From Adineta ricciae (Eukaryota; Rotifera; Eurotatoria; Adinetida; Adinetidae), in NCBI GenBank assembly GCA_905250025.1, contig CAJNOJ010000285.1, forward strand, positions 1 to 64,000: DNA of 64,000 nt, written 5' to 3'. The position numbers and the translations under genes are program-made. Shown one piece after another: positions 31,963 through 45,263 of the stretch. The number at the start of each line of letters is the position of its first letter. The first letter of the stretch is position 1. A model generated the notes under the pieces. That model had not been told where the DNA came from. It searched no databases and saw only the letters and a list, made by a program, of their open reading frames with translations.

Positions 31963-34900
31963 TCGAATTGAAATTGATGAATTTGTTGTTGAATTCAAAA
32001 TAAAATTTGATGGAAAAATCAACTGAGAATTTTCAATTTGATTAAAAATGAAATTTGAAAGTGATTCAATTGAAATTGTTTGAAATAATAAAAATGTTTG
32101 TGATGTATTTAATAGAAAATTTTGACCAAGATTTCGATGTATAATTAATGTTAAACTTAATAATGAATTGATTTCGTTGACTTTCTTATTGATTTCCTTT
32201 GCTAATTGTTTTTGATAATAAACATTTCGATTTTTTTCAATTATTTTTTGAGAAAAATCATTTCCATTAGCAAATAAATCTCAAAAGAATTCAAAGAAAA
32301 AAACTCTTGTTAATGATAAAAGAGATTATTTTTACTTAAATTTGACCATGAAGATTCGAGATCAGTATCATAATCGGATGTAATTGTATTTGCACGAGAA
32401 TAATCTAAATCAAGAATTTGTGTTCGTTCTTGTAATGGTCCATTTACAGCCTAAAAATTTTGAAATCAAAATGAAAATTCTTCTTTTTATCTTACAGATA
32501 AAACATTTGAAGCACATTGAAGAAGTTGATTGACTGCTAATTGAACATCTTCATAGGCAATTTTCGTTCGTATTGAATATAATTTAAATGATAATTCATA
32601 ACATCGATTTGATGCAATTGTCTAAAAATATTTCAAAATAAAATCGAAGTTTGTCCATTTCTTTCTTATTTTACTAAAAGTGATCGTGTCAATTGATTTG
32701 TTGATTGAGTTAATTGAACTAATGATGTTGATTGTAAAATAATACTATTTGATGTTGTAATAAGAAGATCTGAGATAAATGTAACTAAATAATCTCGAAT
32801 ATTTGCTAAAGAATTGATTTCTTTAGTAAATTCAACAATTAAAATTGATTTATTATATGTTGTTGTTGTTTCATTCTAGTTCAAATTCAAATTAAAAGAA
32901 AATAGATTAGAAATTATTTACTTGTTTATAGAGATTTTCATCATTTAATGATGATATTGATATACTAACAGGTGATATTCCATCTAAAAGAACAAAAATG
33001 AGAATTTAACAATGAAAAAAGCGATTAATTTTATGTTTCTATACAATTAGAGGTGTAAACAATGTAACTAAACTGCTGTCATAATCTTATAACTATTGTC
33101 ATAGAAGACAAAAGATTCTGCAGAACTACTACGGTGATACATATTCAATATTCTGAATAAGTTTTCAAGTGTTTTTTTCTTAAAAATTCTCAAAAGTGAG
33201 AGAAATTTTTTGAAAAATTTCAACCATCGCTGCTTTTGTCGTAAAATCTGTTCGAATCATGAAAATTTGAATAATATAATTATTGATAATTTCCCTTTTT
33301 TTTAAATGAAATTCTATGTTGTAGAATCTTTTCAAATCAACTATTCTCTTATTAAAATTTCATTACTTGAAATAATTTTATTTAAATAATCTTGACCCAT
33401 TTGATTAAANNNNNNNNNNNNNNNNNNNNNNNNNNNNNNNNNNNNNNNNNNNNNNNNNNNNNNNNNNNNNNNNNNNNNNNNNNNNNNNNNNNNNNNNNNN
33501 NNNNNNNNNTAATTTCCCCTTTTTTTTATGAAGTTCAATGTTGTAGTATCCTATCAAATCAACTATTCTCTTATTCAAATTTCGATAAAAATTTCATTAC
33601 TTTAAATCATTTTATTTAAATAATCTTGACTCATTTGATTAAATAATTGAGAAAATGAACTAATTATTTGTGAAACAACATTTTGATTTCCACTTGAAAG
33701 TAATTCAATAATTGATTTATTATTTGATGAATTATTTAACTGATTAATAATATTTTGATTTAATAAATCATCATTAATCATATTAATAGAAGATAAATTA
33801 ACTTGTGTAACACCATCAAATGAATCTCGAACATAAAGAATAAGTTCAATTAATGATGTTTGATTATTAATATTTAATGGTAATCGAACTTGAAAATTTT
33901 CTTCCGATGAATATCCAATCATTAATTTTTCAGATTGATTTCGTTTTAAAACTATTTTATAAGAGAAAAAGAAAAAGAATATTTTTCTATTGAATTATAT
34001 AAATCTAAACATACGATATAATGAATAATCTTTAATACCATCGGTATCAAACCAATTTGAACATTGAATAGTAAATAAAGTTAATATAGTACCATTAGGA
34101 GGATTAATTGAACATGAACCATTTGACGGTGGATAATTTATAATAAAATTTAATGCACTTGTACTTGTTTCAGATAAAAATGTATAAACAACTTCAAATC
34201 TCCAAAGTTCTATTTGTGGATTATCAACAAATAATTGATTTGATGCTGTAAAATTACATGTTTTCATACCTGAAAAATTCAATGAATATCCGTAATACGT
34301 AAAAATAATTTTTTTTACCAAAAAACCAAATATTCTCATGTGAATTTGTTTGATTAAATAAAATCCATTGAGTATAATTAGATAATGTTGAATTATTTAA
34401 TCCATAATAAATATTCCATTGAATATTTTGAAGATTAATACAATTTCCAATACAAAGGGTATAAAGAGCAACTTGTGTTGTTGGATTAACAAGTTGATAT
34501 TCAAGATTTGGAATACACATTATTGATATAACACAACTTTAATAACAAAAAAAAGAATTTTTATGATGAATTTGTTTTTTTTTCTTTAAAAAAGAATAAA
34601 TTACCCAATAGCAATTAATTTTGGATAAGTTATTTGAATTGTAACAAAAACATAACCTGTTGCTTGAATTGATGAATTTTTTCGATTTTCCATATAGATC
34701 ATAAATTGATATGTTCGATTTGATTGAAGTGAACCAGCAAGAATGGTTAATGAGGAATTTGGTGATAAAGTAGAATTTCCAAATATTAATCCTGTTCGAT
34801 TTGATAAACATGATGGATTATAAGGATCATTTGTTAAATCATCAATTGTTAATAATATTCCTTGAATATTTGGATATTTATATTCTCCATAGATTCGACA

Positions 34901-37900
34901 ATAATATTTATATTTCCATTTCTAAAATTTTATTATTGAAAGTAATTAGAAATATATTGTATATGAAAATATAGAATTTACAGTTGCATCAAATGAATCT
35001 TGATCAGGATCAATTGAAAATGAACCAGGATCAAGTAAAAGATCTTGATTATCACCTCTTGTTATCATTGATGTTCCTAATTGAACTGGATTTGCTGTTA
35101 TACCTGATTGAGTTATTCGAACATATGCTGAAGATGAAGATTTTAATTCTGGTAAATCAATCATTGTTATAGTTAATGTTAATTGATATATTCCATAATC
35201 TAAAGTTCGCGATGGAATATAAATTTCACTATATGTTGTTTCAATTTTATCATTCAATTCAATATCAAATGAACAAGCAGTTGAACTACAATTTTTTATT
35301 GTCCATTTTAGAACTTTTTTAAGTGAAATATCACAATGAAATTCAATCATTGAACTTATTGAAAAATCTTGACTGCGTCGAAAAGATATTGGTGATGATA
35401 AAGATGATCCACCAGGTATTAATGTTATTGTTGGTGAATAACAGGCTAAGAAATCAAAGATATGTTATTCTTTTTTACTAACTTCTTTTCTTTCTTACTA
35501 TTATTCGTATATAACTCTTTAGTTGTTACTACTGGCGTTGAACTCTGTGCTATTTACATGAATTTATGAAAAATCAATAATTAAATCTATAAGAATGAAT
35601 AAGATTAACATACTTTCTTGTGTTTGTGTTGTGTTTTCAGTGATAGTGCTTATTGAGATAGTTGTAGTGGTACTTGGACTACTACTTCTAATTATTGTGG
35701 ATCTGCTTGTCGTAGTAGTACTTGAAGTGCTGCTTGTCGTACTGCTACTGCTAGTTGAGGAAGTGCTACTTGTCGTAGTGCTACTTGTGGTAGTACTACT
35801 GCCACTCGTCGTGATGGTCGTCGAAGTACTACTAGTAGTTGAAGTACTACTGCTACCCGTCGTGATGGTCGTTGAGGTACTACTAGTAGTGGAAGTACTA
35901 CTACTACTCGTCGTGATGGTCGTCGAAGTGCTACTAGTGGTTGAAGTGCTGCTGCTACTTGTCGTGATGGTCGTCGAGGTACTACTAGTTGTTGAAGTGC
36001 TACTGCTACTTGTCGTGATGGTTGTTGAGGTACTACTAGTTGTTGAAGTGCTACTGCTACTTGTCGTGATGGTTGTTGAGGTACTACTAGTTGTTGAAAT
36101 GCTACTGCTACTTGTCGTGATGGTCGTCGAGGTACTACTAGTGGTTGAAGTACTACTGCTACTTGATGTAGTACTACTGGTACTCGTGGTCAGTAGAGCT
36201 AAAGCACCAAAAAAAATATGTGTTATAAAATCACAAAAAAATTACGTTGCTTGTCAATCAATATGTAGACTTAATCGATGTAGAATTTTATAATTTAGTA
36301 TTCTTTCTATCTCATATGCAATTATATAAATTACATGAGCAATATATGAAATAATTGTTAATGAAAACTTAATATAATATTTCCTAAAATACAATAATGA
36401 AATAACTTACTGCAATTGTTGCTTTGTAAAGTAAATTTTTGTACTCGACTATTATTTGTATCAAGAACATAAATATTTCCATAACTATCAAAAGCCATAC
36501 TTCGTGGAAAATATAATTGATTTGCAGCTGAACCACCACTTCCTGAACATCCTATGATACATTGAAAACCATAAGAACTTGAAGCAATAATACGATGATT
36601 ATAAGTATCAACAATAAATAAATAACCATTTGCATCCAAAATAACCCCGGTTGGATAATTAAGAGTAAAAGTAACTGATGATCCATTTCCAACAAGTGTA
36701 ATTGCATCTGATTGGCCAGATTGAACCATTTGAATACGATTATTACCAGCATCAGCTATATATAAGTTTAAATTAGTATCAACATAAATTCCTTGAGGAG
36801 AATTTAACATATTTGATGTTAATCCAGCAGAACCATTTCCTACTACAATTGATGGGATAGTTGTACCATTATTAAGTAAAATTTTAGTAACTTGATGTTG
36901 ATTTTGAATAGAACAATAGAGATTATTATTAATATCAATGAATAAGCCAATACAACTTCCATTTACATTCATAACTGTAATCAAATTTGATGTATTAAAG
37001 AAATATTTATCAATTCGACCATATAAATAACCATTATCCACATAAATATCACCAGTAATGGAAACGAATATACTAGACGAATTCGTTGCATTAATATAAG
37101 TAAGAATTATTGCTGAGCTATTCCATTGCGTCCATTTTAAAATAGTATTGCTAACTCGATTAATGACATAAATATTATTAATTCCATCAATAAAAATACT
37201 ATTAGGTGTTGTACCAATTGTGGCGCTCGAAGCAAAAGTAGTAGCATTTGTTGACCATGTTGCATTTGAACAAATTGTTGGTTGATTATAGGATAAACCT
37301 AAAATAAACAAATGGATAATATGGAAAAAAGAAAATAAAATCATTGGTATTAACTTACTACATGAATTTGACGCGAGAACAAGTTTAACGACTCGATTAT
37401 TCGAACCGTCGGAGACATAAAGATTTCCATAACTATCGAAACTTATGGCTTTCGGAAGATTTAATTGATTTGATGCAGAACCAGGAACACCAGTGCATCC
37501 CAATAAACATCGATAACCATATGGTCCTGACCCGAGTATTCGATTATTATAACTATCAGCAATGAAGAGATATCCATTTGCATCAAGTATAACTCCATAT
37601 GGACAATTCAATGTGGGACTTCCTGATATACCATTTCCAACTAATGTAGTTGCATTAGCTTGTCCCAAGGCAAACATTTGAATTCTAGCGTTACCACAAT
37701 CTGCAACATACAAGTTAAATTTACTATCAACAAAGATTCCAGCGGGAGAGTACAACATATTTGCAGCTGATCCAAGAACTCCCGTACCAGCAACTATAGA
37801 GGAAGTAGTCACATTATCATTTAACCACTTCTTCACAACTTGATGGTTAAGATTTAATGAACAATAGAGAGTATTACTAGTATCTACAAACATCCCATAA

Positions 37901-40900
37901 CATGGACTAACAACTGACATTGAAGGAATACTTGTATTGGAGTTAAATGTCCATTTATCGACTCTATAATTACTATAGCTATTATCAACATATATATCAC
38001 CGTTGGGAGTAACGAAAACACTATATGGCATGATGAGACCAGCAGAAATAATTCTATTTGGATTTATATTTCCTTCGAGCCAGATTAGTACCTGATTATT
38101 TTGTTTATTAGCTACATAGATAGTATTATTGGTTGTAACGAAAACTGTATTTCGATTTGCACCAACCGTACTGAAATTAGCAAACATAATCGCATCTGTA
38201 TACCATGTTGTAGATGGACATAAGTTTGGTTGATTAGTTACGAAATCTAATAAGCAAAAAAAGATGAAACTCTTCCGAAGTTTAGTGAACCGAAATATTT
38301 GTTAAAATTCTTCGCTTAGTTCTATCTTGAAGATAACAGTACTTCGTGGATTAAGTGCGATTGTAACAAGTTCTGATTGGGTTTAGCCTCTAAACCTTGA
38401 TTTAATTTATAAATAGACCCACTAAATGCTTTGTGGAATCATATTCTCAAAGCTAAATTCAGTCAAAAATATGCTCACTCCATGTAAATCTATCGTTCTA
38501 TTTATAATAATTAAAGTTTTCAAATTAAAAAAAAACTGAATAGACTGATTTGATTAATGATTCTATTGGCGTCTCTTTTTAGGTGACTCATATCTGAGAA
38601 CTAAATTCATGAATCTGTACTTTTCATAAGGATGTTTTATCCAGTTTATGAAATGATAGTAAAAGATTTTACTCTTACACTCACCTGAAGAAATACTTGT
38701 TATAAGAAATTTTTGAATTCGATGATTCCAATCATCTGCAACAATCATATTTCCATGATTATCAAAATACATTGTTGTTGGATAATACAGTTGATTTGAT
38801 GCTGAACCTATAACACGTGAACATCCAACCAAACAACGATACCCATTTGGCCCTGAGGCAACGATGCGATTATTTACACAATCTGTAATGAAAAGAAAAC
38901 CATCTGCATCAAGAACAATTCCAGAAGGACAATTAAGACTAATAGTTCCAGATGCTCCAGTTCCTGCTACTGTTATTCCATTGAGTTGTTGTGATTGAAA
39001 TAATTGAACTCGATTATTAAAACAGTCAGTAACATATAAATTGAGATTTGTGTCAACAAATATACCACGAGGACCATTAAGTGTGTTTGATGTTGATCCA
39101 GAACAATCTGTACCAGCAGCAACTATCCACATATTTGAATTACTATTCAATGATTTTGTAGCAACTTGATTAAGATAATACATTGAACAATAAATATTAT
39201 TAGCAATATCAATAAAAAGACCCCAACAACTGCTTTTAACATACATTACTGAAGTGCTATTTGTTGTATTTAAGGACCATTTATCGACTCGACTACTTGA
39301 ATTTCCATTATCGACATAAATATCACCATTGGTTGTAACAAAAACAGTATATGGATAGTTTAAATTGCCAGAAATACTTCTTATTGGTGTACTATTACCT
39401 TCAGTAAACACTAGAATACGATTCAAAGAATATCCAACTGAATAAATAGTATTCTTGGTATCGACAAATAAACCATAAGGATATGTTCCGAGAATGGTAC
39501 CGTTTGCTATAGTTATTCCATTAGCACTCCAAGACGTATATGCATTCAATTTCGGCATATTGTACGAAAAATCTATAAGAATATTAATTTTTTCGTTATC
39601 ATGAATCTTTTTAATAGCTAGAAAATCAATAAGATATAGATAAATATAGAACTGTTACATTAGAATAAGTTTATTCCGACTGCTGACGAAAAAGGTTTCC
39701 GATAGATTTTGTTTTAATATTGGAATAATACATCATGAGGAAGAGAAAGTTTCTGACAGTTTAGCTTAAGAAAACTGAGCTGTTAATCCTTTCTTGCCCT
39801 CTGGGCGCTATAGCACCCACTTTATAAAAATTTGATTTTTCTGAACTAGAGGGCATTTAACGAGGATCCTTGTATCACCCTTAAGAGTAACTATCATGAA
39901 TCGGCGAACAAGAACCTATGTATCACATGCTCAATAAATGGCTTCTAATAAATTTAGTTTAAACATTTTCTACGTATATCAGGGGTCATAAGAGTAATGT
40001 TGCTGTGGGAATTCTCCTCTAAAACCATTAAGGTTATCCAAAGGCAAGAAAGGGTTAATGTTAATTATTCCCAAAAGGATTAATTTTACAGTTATTTCGT
40101 TCATTGAAACTGGTTGGAGGTAAAAAAAAGGCCTTTTTAGTTTATTCAAATGTGACGGAATCACTTTTTCGTATATTCTGTTGTCATCTATAAAGCTACT
40201 CTTGAAATCAATTTGATGTTGATATAGATCTATCGGACAAAGTTCTCATGCACAGATTAAACATTCGGTTTATACAGGATACATAATTAAATGTTAAATA
40301 ATCTTTTATGTACAAGTCTTTATATGGAATGAACCATTTTTCGACGAAATGATCTCAATAAAATCAACTTTTTTCACATAGACAAAACTTTGTAGTCGAA
40401 ATTAATTTGTTCTCTCGTACTCCTTTGAAGATTGTTATAAACATTCAAATAACCAAAAAATTCTACTTGTGTCTGATAAAATAATTACATACGTGTTGAA
40501 GATGATGTACCTGTAAAATTTATTCCTGAAGCCATTGTTGATAAAGGAGTTGATTGAGTACTAATCGTTGAATTTACTATTGAAAAGAGATAAAAATAAA
40601 TGGTAAGAGAAAAGTCAATAAGAAAATATTTTAAAATACCAGTAGAGATTGTTGTTGTTGTTGTCGACATACCTATCATCAAAATAAGTTTGTGTTAGAT
40701 CTTTAGAATTATTAAACTACAATGACAGTGTCAAGATTTCTCTTCTTTAACTATAAAGATTTTCTTATGTCAAAGAGTTAAATATCTGTCTATATAATTT
40801 ATTGTACGTTATCATGAATTTCAGAATTTTAAAAGCAACACATCAATAGTGATATATCATTGTTTATTTGATAATATGAAATTTGACTTACTACATGTAT

Positions 40901-41988
40901 TTGTTACCAAGAACTTTTGAATTCTATGATTTCCTTGATCACTAAGAAATATATTCCCATAACTATCAAAACTAAGAGCTTGTGGAAAATACAATTGAGT
41001 AGATGAAGAACCAGATCCGGAACACGCTGCTATACATCGAAATCCATATAATCCTGAACCAACAATTCGATGATTATACATATCAACAATAAAGAAATAT
41101 CCATCAGCATCGAGGATAACTGAACTTGGATGATCGAGAATAAAACTTCCTGTAGATATTGTTGTTCCATTTAGTTGTCCTGATGAAAATTTTTGAATTC
41201 GATTATTTAAAAAATCGGCAACATACAAATTCAAATAAAGATCGACAAAAATTCCACAAGGATTATTCAATGTAGTCGATGTTGATCCAGAAACATTACT
41301 TTTACCAGCAACAGTACTCCAAATATTTAAATATTGATTTAATGATTTCGAGATAACTTGATGATAGTTAAACATTGCACAATATAGCATATCATTTATG
41401 TCCACAAAAACACCAGTACAAAATGAACATGTATACATTGCTGGAACACTACTTGTCGAATTTGATCCCCATTTATCAATGCGATAATTTACATAACCAT
41501 TATCAATATAAATATCACCATTTTCTCTTGAAAATATACCAGTAGGAGAATTTAAACCACCTGATAGAATCTTTGTCGGTATGGTACTATCGTTAAGCCA
41601 TATTAGGATGCGTCCATTCATATGATCAGCTACATAAACATTGTTAATTGTATTAACAAAAATACCATGAGGATAATTGCCAACCGTGATGCTATTGGCA
41701 AAAGTTATTGCTGATGGATTCCACGTTGCATTTGCACAAAGTTTTGGTAAATTGTATGAAATGCCTAAGAAAAATCAAGAAATTATAGTTATATATTATA
41801 TTAGATTGATAGTAAGAACTATCTTCACTTTTTTAATAATGAAATTCAATTGTTGAATCTGATGAGAAGTGAATGTCAAAGTTTATAGACATTCTCACAT
41901 ACATAGTCAAGTTTATTACATCTTTACCTGATATTTGTTCAATAATCATTAGTAATGACCATATATTGTAAAAAACAAATGAAATCAT
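31963..41988 (-). CDS. Large NHL-propeller/mucin-stalk/REJ (polycystin-1-like) receptor, 3' end missing
   Basis: Exons, all joining in frame from ATG 41988: 41928-41988 signal peptide (MISFVFYNIWSLLMII); NHL exons 40892-41764, 38685-39572, 37359-38246 and 36411-37298; Thr/Ser linkers 40640-40672 and 40493-40576; Thr/Ser stalk 35614-36198; REJ-region exons 34982-35445, 34605-34921, 34319-34536, 34015-34269 and to 33951. After a 100-N gap come 32922-32983, 32675-32875, 32496-32621, 32336-32450 and 31963-32279. Each NHL exon encodes one propeller (repeated GIFVD-NLYVAD-NRIQ units). The REJ part carries GSFSIDPDQD and many N-glycosylation sites. Exons from the signal exon to the first REJ exon meet in phase 1. 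The GPS, PLAT and membrane parts expected after REJ are cut off at the N at 31909, just past an acceptor AG. It is probably a ciliary or surface polycystin-1-type receptor, by inference. Confidence 0.75.
33410..33509. other. 100-N assembly gap
   Basis: The gap falls inside the REJ region. The ~115 bp on its left (33292-33409) and the 130 bp on its right (33510-33640) are versions of the same exon end and intron, so the gap probably joins two copies rather than spanning unique DNA. Confidence 0.9.
35811..36167. repeat. 51-bp coding minisatellite, seven units
   Basis: Units start at 35811, 35862, 35913, 35964, 36015, 36066 and 36117, marked by GTGATGGT. Read on the minus strand each unit encodes 17 residues rich in Thr and Ser (TTSSTSTTITTSSS-like). 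It lies inside the phase-1 stalk exon 35614-36198. The long Leu/Val frame on the + strand is its antisense and not a gene. Confidence 0.85.
39787..40054. mobile_element. piggyBac-type MITE in an intron
   Basis: A 268-bp element has 12-bp inverted ends, TCCTTTCTTGCC and GGCAAGAAAGGG (one mismatch), flanked on both sides by TTAA (39783-39786 and 40055-40058). CCCTTT-like ends with a TTAA target duplication are the signature of piggyBac elements. It has no coding capacity. It sits in the ~920-bp intron between the second Thr/Ser linker and the second NHL exon. Confidence 0.8.
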
Positions 41989-43785
41989 TTTTTATATCTA
42001 AAAGATATTTCAAATAACATTACTAAGTGGGATTATTGGAACAAATATGGAAGTATTCATTTAGATATTCTTCAAATTTATTAAATAGAATTTTGTTTAA
42101 GTGATTGATTATTCCAATCCAACTTATCCGATATTTTATAAAATATGTCAATTGATTCAAAACTTGATATTTGTCTGAAAGAAAGAGAATTCGACATTTC
42201 ACGATGTTTCTTCGAAATGAAAAAAAAACTGTTAAATGAACAATTCTTTATTTATAAATAACTTTCTCTTTCGCAAATCTACATTTTCTTGATAACGAAG
42301 GAAAAAATACTTTTATTTTAACTACTAGTAGAAAAGAACATTGGGAATGTTGCCTATAACTATGCAGAAATAACATCAATTGAAAATATATGAAATATGA
42401 CTTGTTTTTAATATACTAATAGAGAAAACGTTTGTTCTATACACTTTCGTATAATTACGGCTTATATTTTAGAATGCTGTTTCTTTGTACAATTAGAAAA
42501 ATGATTCTTTTTTTTGTCAAGGTATTATTGCGTCTTTTACAAAATCATATTTCATGTAAATGGTTTTTTAATTTATTGATTATAACTTTTGAGGCATGGA
42601 GACTTTTATTCTGTTTCTGAATTTCTAAACTTTCTCTATAATCTATTACACTGATAGTTGATTAAAAGGATCTTTTATGATAAGATAAATTTTAGATAAA
42701 ATCATATTAATCTTTAGAAAAAGAAATTGATGGAGCTCTTCTAAGATAAAAAAAAAAGCAAATAAATACACAAAATTGTCATTCGTTTCTACATCTATTT
42801 AATTAGTCTTATTCTTTCTACTACTCTAAGAAATGAAATCCTTATGTGCAGAAAAAAAAAACTTATTTTGTAAAAGAATCAAATAAACGACTGTTCTTCT
42901 CAAAATGGATTATTGAATAAACCAACATTTTCTTGATTCCAATTTTAACGTTAAATAATCAATCTGAACACATCAAGTTGTTTAATGAACTTACTCTGGA
43001 AACAAGCTTTAATACAAATAGAACAATGAACTGAAAACGAATAATACTATAATACATTTATTTTGGTGTTTTTTTATAAGATAAACTTAATAAAATTAGT
43101 AATATTCATTCGCGTCATGTATATTTATTGAAATGTATCGTTTATATTGTACAAAATGCAAACTGTATAAACATAATTCTATATTGTATTTGCCCTGCGA
43201 AGATCGCTGATTCGGATCATGTTTATGAAAGATTTCAAGGTATTAGATAAAAGAATTGATGTTGAGATAACATAAGAAAGACTTTTAACTAATAAGAAAA
43301 CAAAATATTGAGCGAGAAAGAAAAAAAACAATATTCTTCTGTTTTCAGAAGAAATTTTAATAAAAAAAAAGACATTTGACTATTTTTTCTTTGTTTCAAA
43401 TAAATAATCGTGCATTTTCTTTCACTTTACATTTAGATTAAAATATCATTGATATTTCTAAACATTCCTTCTCATCTGTACCACTCTGATTCTGTTTTCT
43501 TTCTTAAAATAAAATTTCCCCAATAAAACCAACTAGAAACATAAAGAAATGATTCACCTTCACATCGAATCTAATTATTTAATTTCTTTTATATCTAGAT
43601 GTTTACGTATATGAATGTCACAAGTGCATTCTTCAAAATATGAAACATAAATTCATAAGTAGTCTTTGACCTTCGGTAACAGTTTTGCTTACTCTAACTA
43701 TACAGCAGTTTACAGAGGAACCAAAGATTGATCAGAATTGAAGACTATAAATATGAAAATTGTTGATCTGCTGCACTGATTTCAT
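41989..43785. other. Intergenic, very AT-rich, no gene seen
   Basis: This region contains the probable promoter of the NHL-REJ gene (from 41988 upward). No coding pattern, RNA gene or repeat is recognised. Confidence 0.5.
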
Positions 43786-45263
43786 AGGAATGATACACAC
43801 CTGGAAACTTTCAATCTGTGAAATCATTGAGCTTATTCCCTGAAAGACTAGAACTTTACAAATAAGAATCAATCAAGTATGATTGAATTAAAGCTCTATG
43901 ATAGATACAAACACGATTGAAAATAATGACAGTCGGATTTCTCTCTGTACTTACAGCACTCTGGAAGCTCAGAAAAGAGGGAATTATAATCCAGCCCACA
44001 CGAGAAGGTCCTGCCATTATTTCTGACAATGTAAGTCATACTGAATTGTATTTTATACTAATCCTTATTTATCAATATCAACATAATTGGTGTGCAGTGT
44101 TTGAATCGCCTCAAACTATCATTAATATAATATGCCACAACTAATGACAAGATCACCTTTGATTATCGAACCATATATACAATGTGGAGAGGTATATTAT
44201 AAGCTTGAGAATCTATCAGTTACTTCACAAAATTTACAGAATGCACATAGTGCCTTTGAGAAATAGCAAAAGGTATTTTCCGATTGGTGATTGAGATATT
44301 GCGATTAATACTTACTATGATGAAACTGTACGTTCGAACTGGATTAAATGTTTGGAGATTACAAATTACCAAGATCCGTTGAGTAAAGATTTACTTTTAT
44401 ATTGTCGCTTCTTTCTCATTCTGCTTCAACAAAAAACTGGACATTATCATGAAAGAGATCTTTATACATCGAAGAACTAATAAGCCTATAGCCCACAGCG
44501 CTAAATCAAATTTTGATTTTATATTGAAAGAACTCTTATTTATGATGTGTCACGAAAAATAAAGAATGATTTAGAGAAATGAACATAATACCATGATAGG
44601 TATCTAGTTCTACCAAATATAAGTGTAGCGGTGACGTAAATCGATCAATATCAACTATTGCAGAAGTACTAATTAAAGAAACCTATTGATTTACAATATA
44701 AGACATAGAAAGCATTCATTTGAACTTTTTGTATAACTGTCTAACAAAAGTAAATCTTAATTTAGTCGAGATAGAAATAACGTTTTCAGAAGAGAATAAG
44801 ATTTCATGAGGATTACTCGATTTTTGAACAAAGTTGTTTTTGTATATTCGCTCTAGAACATTGTTTCCGATACTAAATGTATCTGAAATAGCGTTACAAC
44901 GAATACTTTCTGAATGGTACAATCCAAAGCAATAGATTTCTTTGATTCGTGTCTCTGCTATGCTTTCCATATTTTCTCTTAAACGATTACCACACCAACT
45001 GGTTTGATGAGTAAGAAGTCCTGAGAAAAAGCAACGGGTTAATTCAAATGATGTTTATCATAACAAACAAAACAATGTAGAATGTGTCGTTTTTATAATC
45101 GTCAACATAACTACGTGGAAAATATCCGCAGTAATCCAAAAAGAAATCTTCAGAGCGTGAAAGTTCAAGAATATCGTCAATGATCCTTTTATTAGGTTAA
45201 CGAACAAAGGGTAGTGTTTTTTTCCGAAACAATTCCAATTCCAATGAAAATAAAAGATATGAA
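43786..45263. repeat. Duplicated SDR 3' flank, copy 1
   Basis: This stretch matches 48393-49757 (from AGGAATGATACACACCTGG onward) with small insertions and deletions. A frame at 44716-44970 (minus) is broken in the other copy, so it is not taken as a gene. It holds nothing recognisable. Confidence 0.6.

Noticed and set aside
35595..36293. 232-codon Leu/Val-rich frame on the + strand
   Set aside because: It is the antisense of the Thr/Ser-coding minisatellite exon on the minus strand, where splice sites and phase fit the neighbouring exons.
44716..44970. 84-codon frame on the minus strand
   Set aside because: The duplicate at about 49260-49480 has deletions and frame changes, so it is not conserved as protein.
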